Of a DNA stretch of 64,000 nt, positions 20,516 through 30,857 are shown piece after piece. Numbering within the stretch: the first letter of the stretch is position 1; every line of letters starts with the position of its first letter. The position numbers and the translations under genes were made by a program. This stretch comes from Podospora bellae-mahoneyi. Lineage: Eukaryota > Ascomycota > Sordariomycetes > Sordariales > Podosporaceae. A model generated the notes under the pieces. The model worked only from the letters and a program-made list of their open reading frames with translations, was not told the DNA's origin and did no database searches. Location of the stretch: positions 3,162,001 to 3,226,000 of the forward strand of contig NW_026946359.1 in the NCBI RefSeq assembly GCF_035222275.1. The letters run 5' to 3'.

Positions 20516-23500
20516 ATGGGTGTTCAAGGCCTCTGGACCGTCGTGCAGCCATGCGCCCGCCCGACAAACCTCGCGACGCTTAACCGGAAGCGACTCGCTG
20601 TCGATGCCTCGATTTGGATCTACCAGTTTCTCAAAGCTGTCCGCGACAAGGAAGGGAATGCGCTGCGAAACAGTCACATTGTGGGCTTCTTTCGACGCTT
20701 GTGTAAGCTGTTGTGGTATGGAGTCAAGCCAGTGTTTGTGTTTGACGGCGGGGCACCGGCTTTGAAAAGAGCAACTTTGCAGGGGAGAAGGAGGAGACGG
20801 GAAGGGCGAAGAGAGGATGCTGCGCGCACGGCGGGGAAGCTGCTCGCTGTGCAGATGCACAGGCTGGCGGAAGAGGAGGAGGAAAAGAGGCAGAGGAGGA
20901 TGGCGGGTGCGGATGATGACGAGCAGGAGGAGCTGCCGAGTATGGAGAATATTGTCTATGCGGACGAGCTGGGGCTTTCTAAGCAGGAGCGCCAGAGGAA
21001 TCGCAAGTTTCACAAGCAGGATGCGTATCATCTCCCGGAGTTGCAGAACGGGATAGAGGCTATGGGGAAGCCAGACGATCCGAGGATCATGAGCGTGGAG
21101 GAGCTGGAGGAGTATGCGAGGCAGTTCAACAGTGGGGAGAACATCAATCTTTATGACTTTAGCAAGATTGACTTTGATGGGGAGTTCTTCAAGACCTTGC
21201 CGCCGGCTGACAGATACAATATTCTGAATGCTGCTAGGTTACGAAGTAGGCTGAGAATGGGCCTCAGCAAGGAGCAGTTGGACGTGATGTTTCCCGACCG
21301 GATGGCCTTCTCGAGATTCCAGATTGAGAGGGTCAAGGAAAGAAACTATCTCACCCAGCGGCTCATGCTTGAGATGGGCATGACGAGCACTGACATGACT
21401 GTCAACGCCAGCCGCGTTGCTGGCGACCGAAACCGCGAGTACATCTTGGTCAAGAATGAAGGCGCCGAGGGTGGCTGGGCTCTTGGTGTTGTCACGAGGG
21501 ACAAAGACAAGGGCAAAGCCCATAAGCCTATCGACGTCGATGCCTTGGACTTTCAGTATCAAAATCCGGACGACGAAGACGAGTGGGAAGACGAGGAGTT
21601 TGAAGACGTTCCTATCGAAGGTCTCAACCGTCTCCCCAAGATCACGAGCCGTGCTGCCTACGAACGAGCTCAAAACTTTGGCTCTGCACGACAACAGCTC
21701 TACAACTCCCTGCAGGGTGATGAAGGCGAAGAAGACGACGACGAAGCTCTATTCGTCAATGATGGTGAGGTGATGGCGGCCGAGGATGAAGAGCTCAACC
21801 GAGCTATTGCGCTGTCACTGGAACAAAACCATGGTGTGAGCAAGGAGAAGGAAGACGAAGACGAGGATGAAGAGTTTGAAGACGTGCCCGCGCCCAAGTG
21901 GACTCAGAGAGCGGCTCCGGAAGTATCGAGACCAATCACAAGTACCAGCGGGACCATGATTGCGCATATTGTAAACAACAGAGCGAATGCTGCTGTGAAG
22001 AAACCCCAGGAAAAAGACGACAGCGACAGTGATAGCGATGGAGATTTGCACACGGCGCTGGCGGCGGCGAGAAAGAAGCAGCCAAAGCCAAAGCCTGTCC
22101 AAAAATCAAACGTCAAGAACTCATTCAACGGCCCCCTTCCATTCGAGAAACTTGATTGGCGAAGCGCGTTTGGGGGGTCGAAGCCTTCCGCTCCGGCGCC
22201 AAAGCCTACAGCTGCTGTCGAGACAACAGAGAAGCCTCGGCAAGTAGAGACTGGTGATCTGGAAGCGGAATCCGACGAGGAGGCTGGAGGGTTCATCAAA
22301 GAACCGAGCGAGACTGCCAAGGCTGAAAAGCCCGTCGTATCTGAAAAAAAGGAAGACGATGAGCCTCTCCCACTACCACCATGGCTTACGGACAATACGG
22401 ATATCACAGAGCATGTCCGACGTCAGCAGCAAATCGAAAACCAACAGAATGCCGAGGATGAGGAGCTGGCACAGTTCCATCAGCTCCAAAGGCGGAGAGA
22501 ACAATATGTGGAAATCGAGTCCTCGAGTGACGATGACAGTGATATCGAGATTCTGGATGCACCACCCGAATCCATAGTTCAGACGCTGCTCCGTGCCAGG
22601 TCTCCACCGGGAAGACCAGGCGCCAGCTTGCCTTCATTGCAAGATGACCTTGACAAAAAGACAGCCTCGAATGATGCGGAACAAAATCCAGCAGCAGCCA
22701 CAACACCTCCTCCAGCAGAAGAGTTTGAAAGCGACGAGAGCCCCATGGAGCTGGATGCTGTCGGGAAGCAGCCTTCAGAGACCGCCCCTCCTGCTTCGGC
22801 TCCTCAAGAGTCTGAAGACGAGGATGTGGAGTTTGAAGACGTGGTCGTTCCTTCAACGGGAGAGCCATCTGCCGCCCCATCAGCTATCGCCATCGACGAT
22901 ACCGAGGCCTTTTTGGAAAGCGGTGATGAGGCTCCCGATCTCCCGCCTTCAGAACAGTCCAGAATCGAGGGGCTGGCCTCTGCTATCAACTCGGACGAGA
23001 TCTTCACCCGGGATGACTCCCCAGAATACGACGAGTTCTACGACCCCGAAGAAGAAGAACTCCTCGCCCAAATGGCCGAAGAAGCGGAGGAACACGCCCG
23101 GTTCGCCAGCCAACTAAACAACAAAACCCAACGCGAGAACCAAGAAGCCTACGAGCAGGAACTCCGCGCCCTCCGCACCCAGCAAAAGAAAGACCGTCGC
23201 GACGCAGACGAAGTCACCCAGGTCATGGTAACAGAATGCCAAGCCCTCCTCCGCCTCTTTGGTGTCCCATACATCACGGCACCGATGGAAGCAGAAGCCC
23301 AATGCGCCGAACTGGTGCGCCTCAATCTCGTCGACGGGATCGTCACCGACGACTCGGACACCTTCCTTTTTGGCGGCACCCGAGTATACAAGAACATGTT
23401 CAACAGCAACAAGTTTGTCGAGTGCTACCTCCTCCGTGACCTGGAAGATGAGCTCGAGCTTTCGAGAGAGCAGCTTATTGCACTGGCCCAGCTCCTAGGG

Positions 23501-24355
23501 TCAGATTACACCGAGGGCATCCCGGGTATCGGCCCCGTCACGGCCGTGGAGATCCTATCTGAATTCCCAGGTCGGGAGGGTCTCTCCGATTTCAAGACGT
23601 GGTGGGAGGACGTCCAAAGCGGGAAACGCCCCAAGGAGGCGGATGCTTCTTCCCCCTTTCGCAGAAAATTCAGAAAGGGTCAGGCTACCAAGTTGTTTCT
23701 CCCGTTGGGGTTCCCTTCACCGGCGGTGTTTGACGCTTATTTGCATCCAGAGGTGGATTCCTCCCAGGAGCAGTTTCAATGGGGGGTGCCGGATCTGGAA
23801 GGGTTGAGACAGTTTCTGATGAGCACGATTGGGTGGAGCAAGGAGAGGACGGATGAAGTGCTTGTGCCGGTGATAAGGGATGTGAATAGACGGGAGGCGG
23901 AAGGGACGCAGGCGAATATTACGAGGTATTTTGAGGGGGGTGTCGGGAGCGGGACGCAGAGGGAGGCGTTCGCGCCGAGGAGGGTGGGAAGGGGTGGGGG
24001 GGGGAGTAAGAGGATGGCGGAGGCGGTGGGGAGGTTGAAGGCTAGGAGGAGGGCGGTGGGCGGTGGGGGGTTGTCGATGGAGATGCCGGTTGCTATTCCT
24101 GCGGAGAAGGGGAAGGGGAAGAGGAAGGGGAGGAAGAGGAAGGCGAGGGAAGCGGAGATTGTTGAGGAAGAAGAGGTTGTGGGTGAAGAGGATGAGGTGG
24201 CGCGGGAGGATGAAGAGGTCGATGATGATGATGATGAAGATGATGATGATGATGTTGTTGTGGTCGCTGGCAGGAGTAAAGGAGGCAAAGGAGAGGGGAA
24301 AGCGACTGCTGGTAGAGGGAGGGGACGTGGTCGAGGGAAGCGATCCAAGGCATAG
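20516..24355 (+). CDS. RAD2: Nucleotide-excision repair endonuclease RAD2/XPG
   Basis: A single exon of 1279 residues. RAD2/XPG cuts the damaged strand 3' of the lesion in nucleotide excision repair and works with TFIIH. The N-domain begins MGVQGLWTVVQPCARPTNLA, with metal ligands D30 (LAVDASIWIYQF) and D77 (VFVFDGGAPALK). A long acidic spacer follows and contains a ubiquitin-interacting motif near residue 423 (EELNRAIALSLEQ). The I-domain lies near residues 895-1030, with ITAPMEAEAQCAEL and GIVTDDSDTFLFGG holding the catalytic acids, then the H3TH segment QLLGSDYTEGIPGIGPVTAV. The C-terminus has an APRRVG-type basic region and a KGKGKRKGRKRKAREAE nuclear signal followed by Glu/Asp runs. All key residues I checked are present. 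Confidence 0.96.
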   Translation: MGVQGLWTVVQPCARPTNLATLNRKRLAVDASIWIYQFLKAVRDKEGNALRNSHIVGFFRRLCKLLWYGVKPVFVFDGGAPALKRATLQGRRRRREGRREDAARTAGKLLAVQMHRLAEEEEEKRQRRMAGADDDEQEELPSMENIVYADELGLSKQERQRNRKFHKQDAYHLPELQNGIEAMGKPDDPRIMSVEELEEYARQFNSGENINLYDFSKIDFDGEFFKTLPPADRYNILNAARLRSRLRMGLSKEQLDVMFPDRMAFSRFQIERVKERNYLTQRLMLEMGMTSTDMTVNASRVAGDRNREYILVKNEGAEGGWALGVVTRDKDKGKAHKPIDVDALDFQYQNPDDEDEWEDEEFEDVPIEGLNRLPKITSRAAYERAQNFGSARQQLYNSLQGDEGEEDDDEALFVNDGEVMAAEDEELNRAIALSLEQNHGVSKEKEDEDEDEEFEDVPAPKWTQRAAPEVSRPITSTSGTMIAHIVNNRANAAVKKPQEKDDSDSDSDGDLHTALAAARKKQPKPKPVQKSNVKNSFNGPLPFEKLDWRSAFGGSKPSAPAPKPTAAVETTEKPRQVETGDLEAESDEEAGGFIKEPSETAKAEKPVVSEKKEDDEPLPLPPWLTDNTDITEHVRRQQQIENQQNAEDEELAQFHQLQRRREQYVEIESSSDDDSDIEILDAPPESIVQTLLRARSPPGRPGASLPSLQDDLDKKTASNDAEQNPAAATTPPPAEEFESDESPMELDAVGKQPSETAPPASAPQESEDEDVEFEDVVVPSTGEPSAAPSAIAIDDTEAFLESGDEAPDLPPSEQSRIEGLASAINSDEIFTRDDSPEYDEFYDPEEEELLAQMAEEAEEHARFASQLNNKTQRENQEAYEQELRALRTQQKKDRRDADEVTQVMVTECQALLRLFGVPYITAPMEAEAQCAELVRLNLVDGIVTDDSDTFLFGGTRVYKNMFNSNKFVECYLLRDLEDELELSREQLIALAQLLGSDYTEGIPGIGPVTAVEILSEFPGREGLSDFKTWWEDVQSGKRPKEADASSPFRRKFRKGQATKLFLPLGFPSPAVFDAYLHPEVDSSQEQFQWGVPDLEGLRQFLMSTIGWSKERTDEVLVPVIRDVNRREAEGTQANITRYFEGGVGSGTQREAFAPRRVGRGGGGSKRMAEAVGRLKARRRAVGGGGLSMEMPVAIPAEKGKGKRKGRKRKAREAEIVEEEEVVGEEDEVAREDEEVDDDDDEDDDDDVVVVAGRSKGGKGEGKATAGRGRGRGRGKRSKA

Positions 24356-25029
24356 CCTGACAGACGTTGTCATATAATATTGTACAAATATGATGAGTCA
24401 ATTGAAAAAAAAAACAAGTGCAAAAAACAACCCCCTGGAATCGAACCGCATGCGAAGGGCAGGTGTCAGCGTCAAAATCCTCCAAACTCCTCCTCTCCCA
24501 CGATCATGAAAATGAAACCTGGACAAGAAAGATGTCTCCTTTTCCACCAGATTATCAAACCCCCACTCGGGTAATGACCATGGAGCGGATTTTACCTCTG
24601 ACAAAAGAGACACGGAGGGAGAGGGTGATGGGGTTGTGGTTGTTGGATTTTGGGCAGCGTAAAATGGTGGAGTCGGAGGCGGTGCTGAAGGAGATGGGGA
24701 ATGGAGGGGAGGTATGATGTTGAGGTGTTTATGAGGAGTTATGAGGAGTTATGAGGAGTATGCGGAGGACTTTTTGTAGATGGCTTACCTTTTGAGCATT
24801 GTTGTGGGCTTCAAGTTGGAAGTTCACTTGGGAACAAGGACGGGGCTAAAAATCCTGTCAATCATATGATGGACAGGCGGTGCGAACTTTTTGAGCACAC
24901 ATCTCTCCATACCTCGATTGTATGTATATATACATATATATATATGGGTGTGTGTGTGTCTTTGTCTGACTTTATTCTCTAATCTTGCTCCGTCTCCGTT
25001 TCGTCTATCTCTTCTCACCTCCTAACCCC
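24356..25029. other. RAD2-OYE interval
   Basis: No gene is supported. It contains a B-box-like GGTTCGATTCC on the minus strand (discussed under rejected), three copies of the 10-mer ATGAGGAGTT (24731-24759) and TATA-like runs near 24926-24945. Confidence 0.5.
24731..24759. repeat. Three tandem copies of a 10-mer
   Basis: ATGAGGAGTT is repeated three times, the last copy imperfect, in the RAD2 3' flank. No function is apparent. Confidence 0.85.
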
Positions 25030-26384
25030 TCACAACTTCCCCTGCTCCACCTTCTTCTTCTTTGGAAAAGGCGCCCTAGAATACTGCAACGGCAACCTAA
25101 CCGCCACCCCGAGCTCGCTCGCCACCTTGGGCACAAACTCTGGCTCTCTCAAAAACTGCCTCGCAACCAGCACCAAGTCCGCCTTGGCCTTGGTCCCGTG
25201 TTCGCCATCCACCTCCACCGTCCCATCACTCTCCACCACATCCTTGGCCATTTCGGCGTTGGTAATCATGCCCACCGCTCCGATGAGCATCTTCTTGCCC
25301 TCTTTCCTGAGATGCTCCCTAATCTCGCTCGCCAAATCAACTTGATAGTACGGGTGCACTTCAATCTTCTGGGCAGGGTTGTTGCCGCCAGAGGAAACAT
25401 CCAACAGATCAACGCCCAGGTCAGCAACGAGGGAGGCAATCTTTTTGGATTCGCCGAGGTCGAGGGAGGGTTGGCCAAGGTGGGACATCCACTCCGTCGC
25501 TGAGATGCGAAGGAAGAGGGGCATGGATTCTGGGATGACGGAGCGGACGGCGGTGATGATCTCCACCAGGAGACGGACGCGGTTCTCAAAGGGGAGGCCG
25601 CCGTACTGGTCGGTTCTTTGCTTTGGGGGGTGTTAATACAGTTCCAGACCGGAAAAAGACAGAGGAGGGGTTGACTTGCGTTTGTGATTGGGGACAAGAA
25701 TTCGGTGAGGAGGTATCCGTGAGCACCGTGAATCTCAATGAGGTCAACACCGGCCTCCACCGCCCGCCTAGCAGCGTCCTTCCAGCTCCGAACAAACCCC
25801 CTGATTTGCTCCAACGTCATCTCCTTTGGCGTGGGGAACCCCTCCGCCCAGGGGATGGGGCTGGGAGCCCAAAGATCATCCGGCCATCCGCCCAGTTCTT
25901 CGGTAGCCACCTCCTTCCCTAGGGTGCGATAATGCCACGGGGCCAAGGTAGACGCTTTGCGCCCGGCGTGGGCGAGTTGGATCCCTACTTTTTGTCCCTG
26001 GGAGTGGATGAAATCCGTCACGCGCTTGATGGGGGCAATCTGGGAGTCTTGCCAGAGGCCCGAGTCTTCCGGGGAGATGCGGCCGTTGGGGGTCACGGCG
26101 GTGGCTTCGATGATGGTGAGGGGGGTGCCGTGGAGGGCGTACTGCCCCAGGTGGACAAGGTGGAAGTCGGTCAGGTGGCCGTTGGAGGCCGAGTACATGC
26201 ACATGGGGGAGACGGCGAAGCGGTTTTGGAGGGTGAGGCCGCGGATGGTGAGGGGGGTGAAGACGGTTGGGACGGGGGTGGCATCATTCATGAGGGCGGT
26301 GCCGGCTGGGGGGTCTTGGGCGGGTGTGTAGAAGGGGACGCCGGGGGCAGGGGCGCTGGCGGTGGGGAGTTTTGAGACTGTCAT
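25030..26384 (-). CDS. Old yellow enzyme, YqjM-like NADPH dehydrogenase
   Basis: Two exons (25680-26384, 25030-25620) give 431 residues. The 59-bp intron has a GC-AG border: only GCAAGT/CAAAG joins SPITN to QRTDQYGG in frame. These FMN enzymes use NAD(P)H to reduce activated alkenes such as enones. Family motifs are present: FAVSPMCMYSA with the flavin-tuning cysteine C62, IEATAVTPNGRISPEDSGLW, IQLAHAGRKAS with the His that binds substrate, IEIHGAHGYLLTEFLSP and RTDQYGG. The C-terminal half carries the GSS-type phosphate loop region (DVSSGGNNP) and ADLVLVARQFLREP. It ends in a lysine-rich tail (KKKKVEQGKL). The motifs fit the YqjM-like rather than the classical yeast OYE1 class. The substrate is unknown. 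Confidence 0.92.
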
Positions 26385-28350
26385 TTTTGCTGTGGTTGTG
26401 ATGGTGGTGAGAGAAGGTGTGTAAAGTGTTGGACAGGGAGGGGTATGAGGGTGAGGGGTCAACGATGTCAATCGAGGAAGGGGTGCCTGCGTCACGTTGA
26501 AGACATATTCAGGATCGTCACCGGCAGCGAAATGATAGGTACTCATATATATTTCTCGATCAGATAACAAGGTAAAGCCGGCAGTTAGTTGCTGAATAAT
26601 ACCAAATTTGCCCACCAAATCCACCAACATGAGGGGGGTGGGGGGAGGGAATCGAGATTCCCCGCCGGTAACCGTTTGCCCGATTTCCAATCCAGGAATT
26701 CGGGCCCGTGATGGTGTCATCGACCACGCATGAAGACAGATCGGATCTTTGCTGAGTAAACACCCGGAGCACGAAGGAACAAACCACCCAGAAACTCGGG
26801 GAAGGATTTTCATGGAAACATTTCTCAAGCTTCAGACGGCCCGTACCAGCAATCCATGGGCTTGGATATCGGGCAAGTGTCGGTATCACCACTGCTGCAC
26901 CTGGCGAACGAGGTGGGATTCGCCCCGGTTTCGCGGGACGTTTTTGTTCAACGCTGAATAATCCGTGTTTTCAATCAGCAATTGAGTTTCAGCCTCAACG
27001 ACTTTTTTGGTGTGTCGCAAAAGATGAAGGGTTGTCCATGACGTCGAAAATGTAGAGGGGCAATGATGTCCCGCTTTTACTCCGGGGTAGCAACCCTAAC
27101 CCTGACCGACACCATTCAAGGCTGTTTATTGTTCGAGTTCAATCCCTTTACTGTCAATGGCACCCATTTATATCTTCTGATAGATATTATTGACTGAACA
27201 ATTCTCAATTTCATGCTTTCCATCAAGGCCGAAATAGCGCTCCATTGAAGATTCACCGACAGCAACTGGGGTACCTACCGAGCATCCGAACCCCCCCACT
27301 GATTTTCATTGCCCTGTTGCATCGCCTCTGAATAAATATCCGGTCCAATCTTGCCGGGTTTATGCTCCTCTCTCTTCTTTCTCTCTTATCGTTCAATTCC
27401 CACGTGTTTTTTCATGTTTGCTTGTCATCCCAAGTCCTCGTCGATCTTGTTTCTCTTCGCAATGCTTCCTTCCCATCCATGTCTGTGTAGCAATCATGCA
27501 AACAATTCCCCCATCGAAACTCGAAACATGACGCGAGCGTCCCCTTCGTGATTGGTGTGGGGGGCAGCCATCTCGAAACACTCGCCAAAAGCGCTGCGAC
27601 CTGCAAGAAAAAAGTCCGGGGTGTGGTTTGGTGGTGTTGGTGGTGTGGTGGTGCCGGTGGTGCCAAGCTTTCAGGGGCAGCTCTCAAGCAAACATCACAG
27701 TCACACTCGGGGGTCGTCTACCGGTGCGATCACGCTGTGCTTTTGGGTGCCCAGCAGCAAAGTGTTGAAACGAAACACAGGGGGAGCCACCTTGAACGAG
27801 TGTTCGCTTCGGGGACAAGGGTTGATTGATTGTTCAACAGATCCGGGAAAGAAAGAAGCCAAAAAAAAGATCCGAGAGCCTTGGGCCATGAGAGAACATG
27901 GGTCACGATGCCACCTCGCGTCGTCTGACGCTTGTGAGAAAACGATCCCTGGTAGGACAGGCATGAGAGCTCGAGAACAATCTACTTGAGATGGGGAACC
28001 CCCCTCTCGCCACACACGAAGTCTATTTCGTCGTCTTCTCTCTTTGTTTTTTGTTTCTTCGTTTTTTTTTTTTTTTTTTTTTTGGTGTTTCCCTCATTCA
28101 TCAAACAAAACTGCTGGGTAAGTTGTGTTGTGTGCTGAGTGGATCGTTTTGTCTGTTTGTTGCTTGGCTGGTCATAATATTGTCTTGCTGCTGAGCGGCA
28201 ATCGAAACAAAAAGACAACCTTCGGTAGAAGACCACCAACAACTCACAAAGTCGGCCGGCTTGAGGTTGGACTTTGTTCACCATCACTTATACCGTGGTG
28301 TCTTTTTATCAGCTGTTCGCAACACGTTGGCAGCAAAAACAACAGACAAG
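26385..28350. other. Divergent interval OYE / BTB protein
   Basis: This 2-kb stretch holds the promoters of two divergent genes. It has a telomere-like CCCTAACCCTG near 27095-27110 and a 22-bp T-run at 28062-28083, probably in the BTB gene leader or promoter. Open frames of 60-145 codons have no family features. Confidence 0.5.
28062..28083 (+). repeat. Poly-T tract
   Basis: An uninterrupted T-run of about 22 lies 270 bp upstream of the BTB protein start. Poly(dA:dT) tracts often keep fungal promoters nucleosome-poor; that role is inferred here. Confidence 0.8.
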
Positions 28351-29452
28351 ATGAGGTGGAGTAACAAGCGCTCTGTCATCGGGGAGTAAGTCACCTCACC
28401 TCTTACTTCCACCTCACATATCACACACATCATCAACTGACCACCGCCACCATCATCACAGCCTCGAAGGCTGCGAAGTCGTCCGCGTCCTCGTGGGCGA
28501 GGAACAACGCGAATTCACCCTCCACCGCAAGCTCCTCTGCGACAGCTGCCCCTTTTTCAGAACCAACATCGAGGCCATCCCCACCCCCTCCCCTTCCAGC
28601 GCCTCCAGTTCAGACCAAGATGAAGAAGACTCAGTCCTATGGCTCCCCTCCGAAGCACCAGACATGTTCGAAATCTTCGTCCTCTGGCTCTACCAACGCC
28701 GCCGCTTCCACACCTTCATGGACGACGTGATCCGCACCATCTCGCCCGACGAATGCCGCGCCGTCCGCACCAACCTCGTCCGCCTCCACCTCTTCGCCGC
28801 GATAATCGACCTCCCCGGCCTCCAAGACCTAGCCATGGACGCCCTGCAGGACATGTACCTCCGTTTCGACTGGGACATGTCCCCCCGCTTCCTGGCGTTC
28901 ATCTACGGCGACTGCGACCCCGAACATGCGGTCAGGCTCAGAAAATGGGGAGTGGCAATGCTAGCCTGGACGCTCCACGGCGCGGAGAAGGCGTTCCTGT
29001 TGAACAACCAGATCGACAAGCTGTTTGCTGCTTTCCCGCAGCTAAAGGCGGATTATCAGCTTCATTTGGAAAAGATGCAGCAGAGCAGGGCGGACGTGAG
29101 GTTGAAGAACCCGCAGTTGCGGCTGCCGGCCAACAAACTGAGGAGCGGGGAGAGGTTCTTTGGGTTTAGGCAGTGCACGTTTCATAGTCACCGGGCGACG
29201 GTGGGGGAGGGCACCTGTCCTCACACGTTGGAGATGCAGAGGAGGCCGGAGGGGAGGCAGTCGGCTACTTGGTTTGGGAGGAGGGAGAGTCAGTATCATC
29301 GGGATGTGGGGAGTCTTGGCCGTGCTGGTGGCGGTGGGGGTGAGGGGATGGGGATGGGGAGTGATGAGGAGAGTGATGATGATGATGATAATATTATCAG
29401 TCCGGTGGGGGATTTGGATTTGAATGAGATGTCTTATTTGGATTTGTCATGA
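28351..29452 (+). CDS. BTB/POZ domain protein
   Basis: Two exons (28351-28385, 28462-29452) with a 76-bp intron give 341 residues. The BTB fold runs from about residue 10 to 130: VVRVLVGEEQREFTLHRKLL with the conserved strand and HRKLL helix start, then CDSCPFFRTNI, an acidic loop, VLWLPSEAPDMFEIFVLWLY and LVRLHLFAAIIDLPGLQDLA. BTB domains mediate dimerisation and can act as CUL3 adaptors, but no second known domain is seen. The C-terminal part is Arg/Gly-rich with an acidic DEESDDDDD run, probably disordered. Fungi have large families of such stand-alone BTB proteins, and the role of this one is unknown. Confidence 0.85.
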
Positions 29453-29757
29453 GGTGAGTGTGTGAGTGTGTGTGTGAGAGTGTTTGTGTGTGTGTGTGAA
29501 TGGGGTGATGATGAACGAGCAAAGGGGGAGGGAGCACAGATGAGGTGTTCAAAGGATCGAGGTCGTCTTCGAGGGAACAAAGACGAGGTGGGGATGGGTT
29601 GAATACAACAATGATATTGTTCTACAGGGACCGAGGGGATCGTTTCAGGGTTCTCTCGCCCTCATTCTCTCTTTTCGGGGCAGCTTGGCAATAATGCGGA
29701 ACAAGAGCACCAGAGTTGGAGCAGACAGACAGAGTGTGCGTGTCCAAAAGATTGCAT

Positions 29758-29758
<1 letters not shown>

Positions 29759-29792
<34 letters not shown>

Positions 29793-29834
29793 CACTCACT
29801 CACTCACTCACACACACACACACAGAGAGAGAGA
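29759..29834. repeat. Composite (CA)n-(CTCA)n-(CA)n-(GA)n repeat
   Basis: Four simple-repeat blocks follow one another without interruption, downstream of the BTB gene. Confidence 0.9.
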
Positions 29835-30490
29835 CAGGCACGCGCCATACAAGACTCGCCAAGTTTGACAATTCCGCCACCTACCAAACCAACTCCCCTC
29901 CGGACCGATTCGCGAATGTCCGAGCATCGAGATATCATGATCACCAAACACACCGGCCTGCCTCTTCGCGAAGTCGCGGCTGACAGATAGCCCGTTGGAG
30001 CCTGGTCATGTTCGTGGCGGTATTATTTATGGTGGTGAGCGGCTAGCAGGCAAAGAAAGGGACGGCGATGGAGTTTTGGAAGTTGGGATAGAGAATCAAT
30101 CCATCTACCAATAGAGAGATAGACCACAGCGACTGGCAGGCAGCCTTAGTTACTACCAGACTGTATGTTGTAATATATAATAACACTAATCAATCAGCAT
30201 GAAGAAGTGCCTATTTTAGTACTCATCATCTTTGGCCACCAAGTGTCATTTTCTGCCAGCAGAAGGGTGTTCTTTGTGTGTGTGGTTTGTTCCAAGGCTC
30301 TTAATGTGTGTGATCGGCCTTGGTGTGGGCTCTAATCGAGTCTTCTTTATCTTTCTGACTATCGATCGACCGTACGGTGGGAAAGTGTCTCGTGTCTTTG
30401 CCCACCTCACATAGATACTGGTTCAATACGGCGCAGAAATGTTCTCCCAACAGCATGATTGTCCATTGAACAATGTAAACTCACAGCCGG

Positions 30491-30530
30491 AAAGAAAAAG
30501 AAAAAGAAAAAGAAAAAGAAAAAGAAAAAG
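30491..30530. repeat. (GAAAAA)n hexanucleotide repeat
   Basis: About six units of a 6-bp purine repeat lie 3' of the amidoligase gene. Confidence 0.9.
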
Positions 30531-30857
30531 AGAGAAAAAACATATCCTCAACACTCAGTTCATGTCTACATGAACATGACCACAGTTGAGAATGCCAATT
30601 TCCTCTTTTTTTTGTTTTTTTTTTGTTCAGATTTCTCAGTTTTTCTCACCAATCACATTACATATCACATCACAGATCAATATCATCAATACTTGTTGTG
30701 GTTGGGTTAAAAAAAATCTATTGTCAGTTTTTTGTCTATTCACTGATGGACTTACCTTGCTTGTTTTTTGTGTTATCTCATGTTAGCAGCAAACATCACC
30801 AGTCCAATGAATGGGGGGGTTAGAATATGTGCAAGAAAAGATACTCACTCACTCAAC

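Larger units (their letters stand above)
29453..30857. other. Convergent interval with microsatellites
   Basis: The 3' flanks of the BTB gene and the amidoligase gene meet here. The stretch is rich in simple repeats: TG-rich sequence near 29461-29500, a composite CA/CTCA/GA block and a GAAAAA array. No gene is supported. Confidence 0.5.

Noticed and set aside
24425-24450. tRNA-like B box (GGTTCGATTCC on the minus strand) followed by a T6 run
   Set aside because: The bases around it do not form a T stem, no matching acceptor strand or A box lies at tRNA distance, and no known Pol III RNA is recognisable. I treat it as a chance B box.
24356-24574. 72-codon in-frame tail after the RAD2 amber stop
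   Set aside because: Its length is within chance for this sequence, and the content is not protein-like compared with the LEO1 and PCM1 cases.
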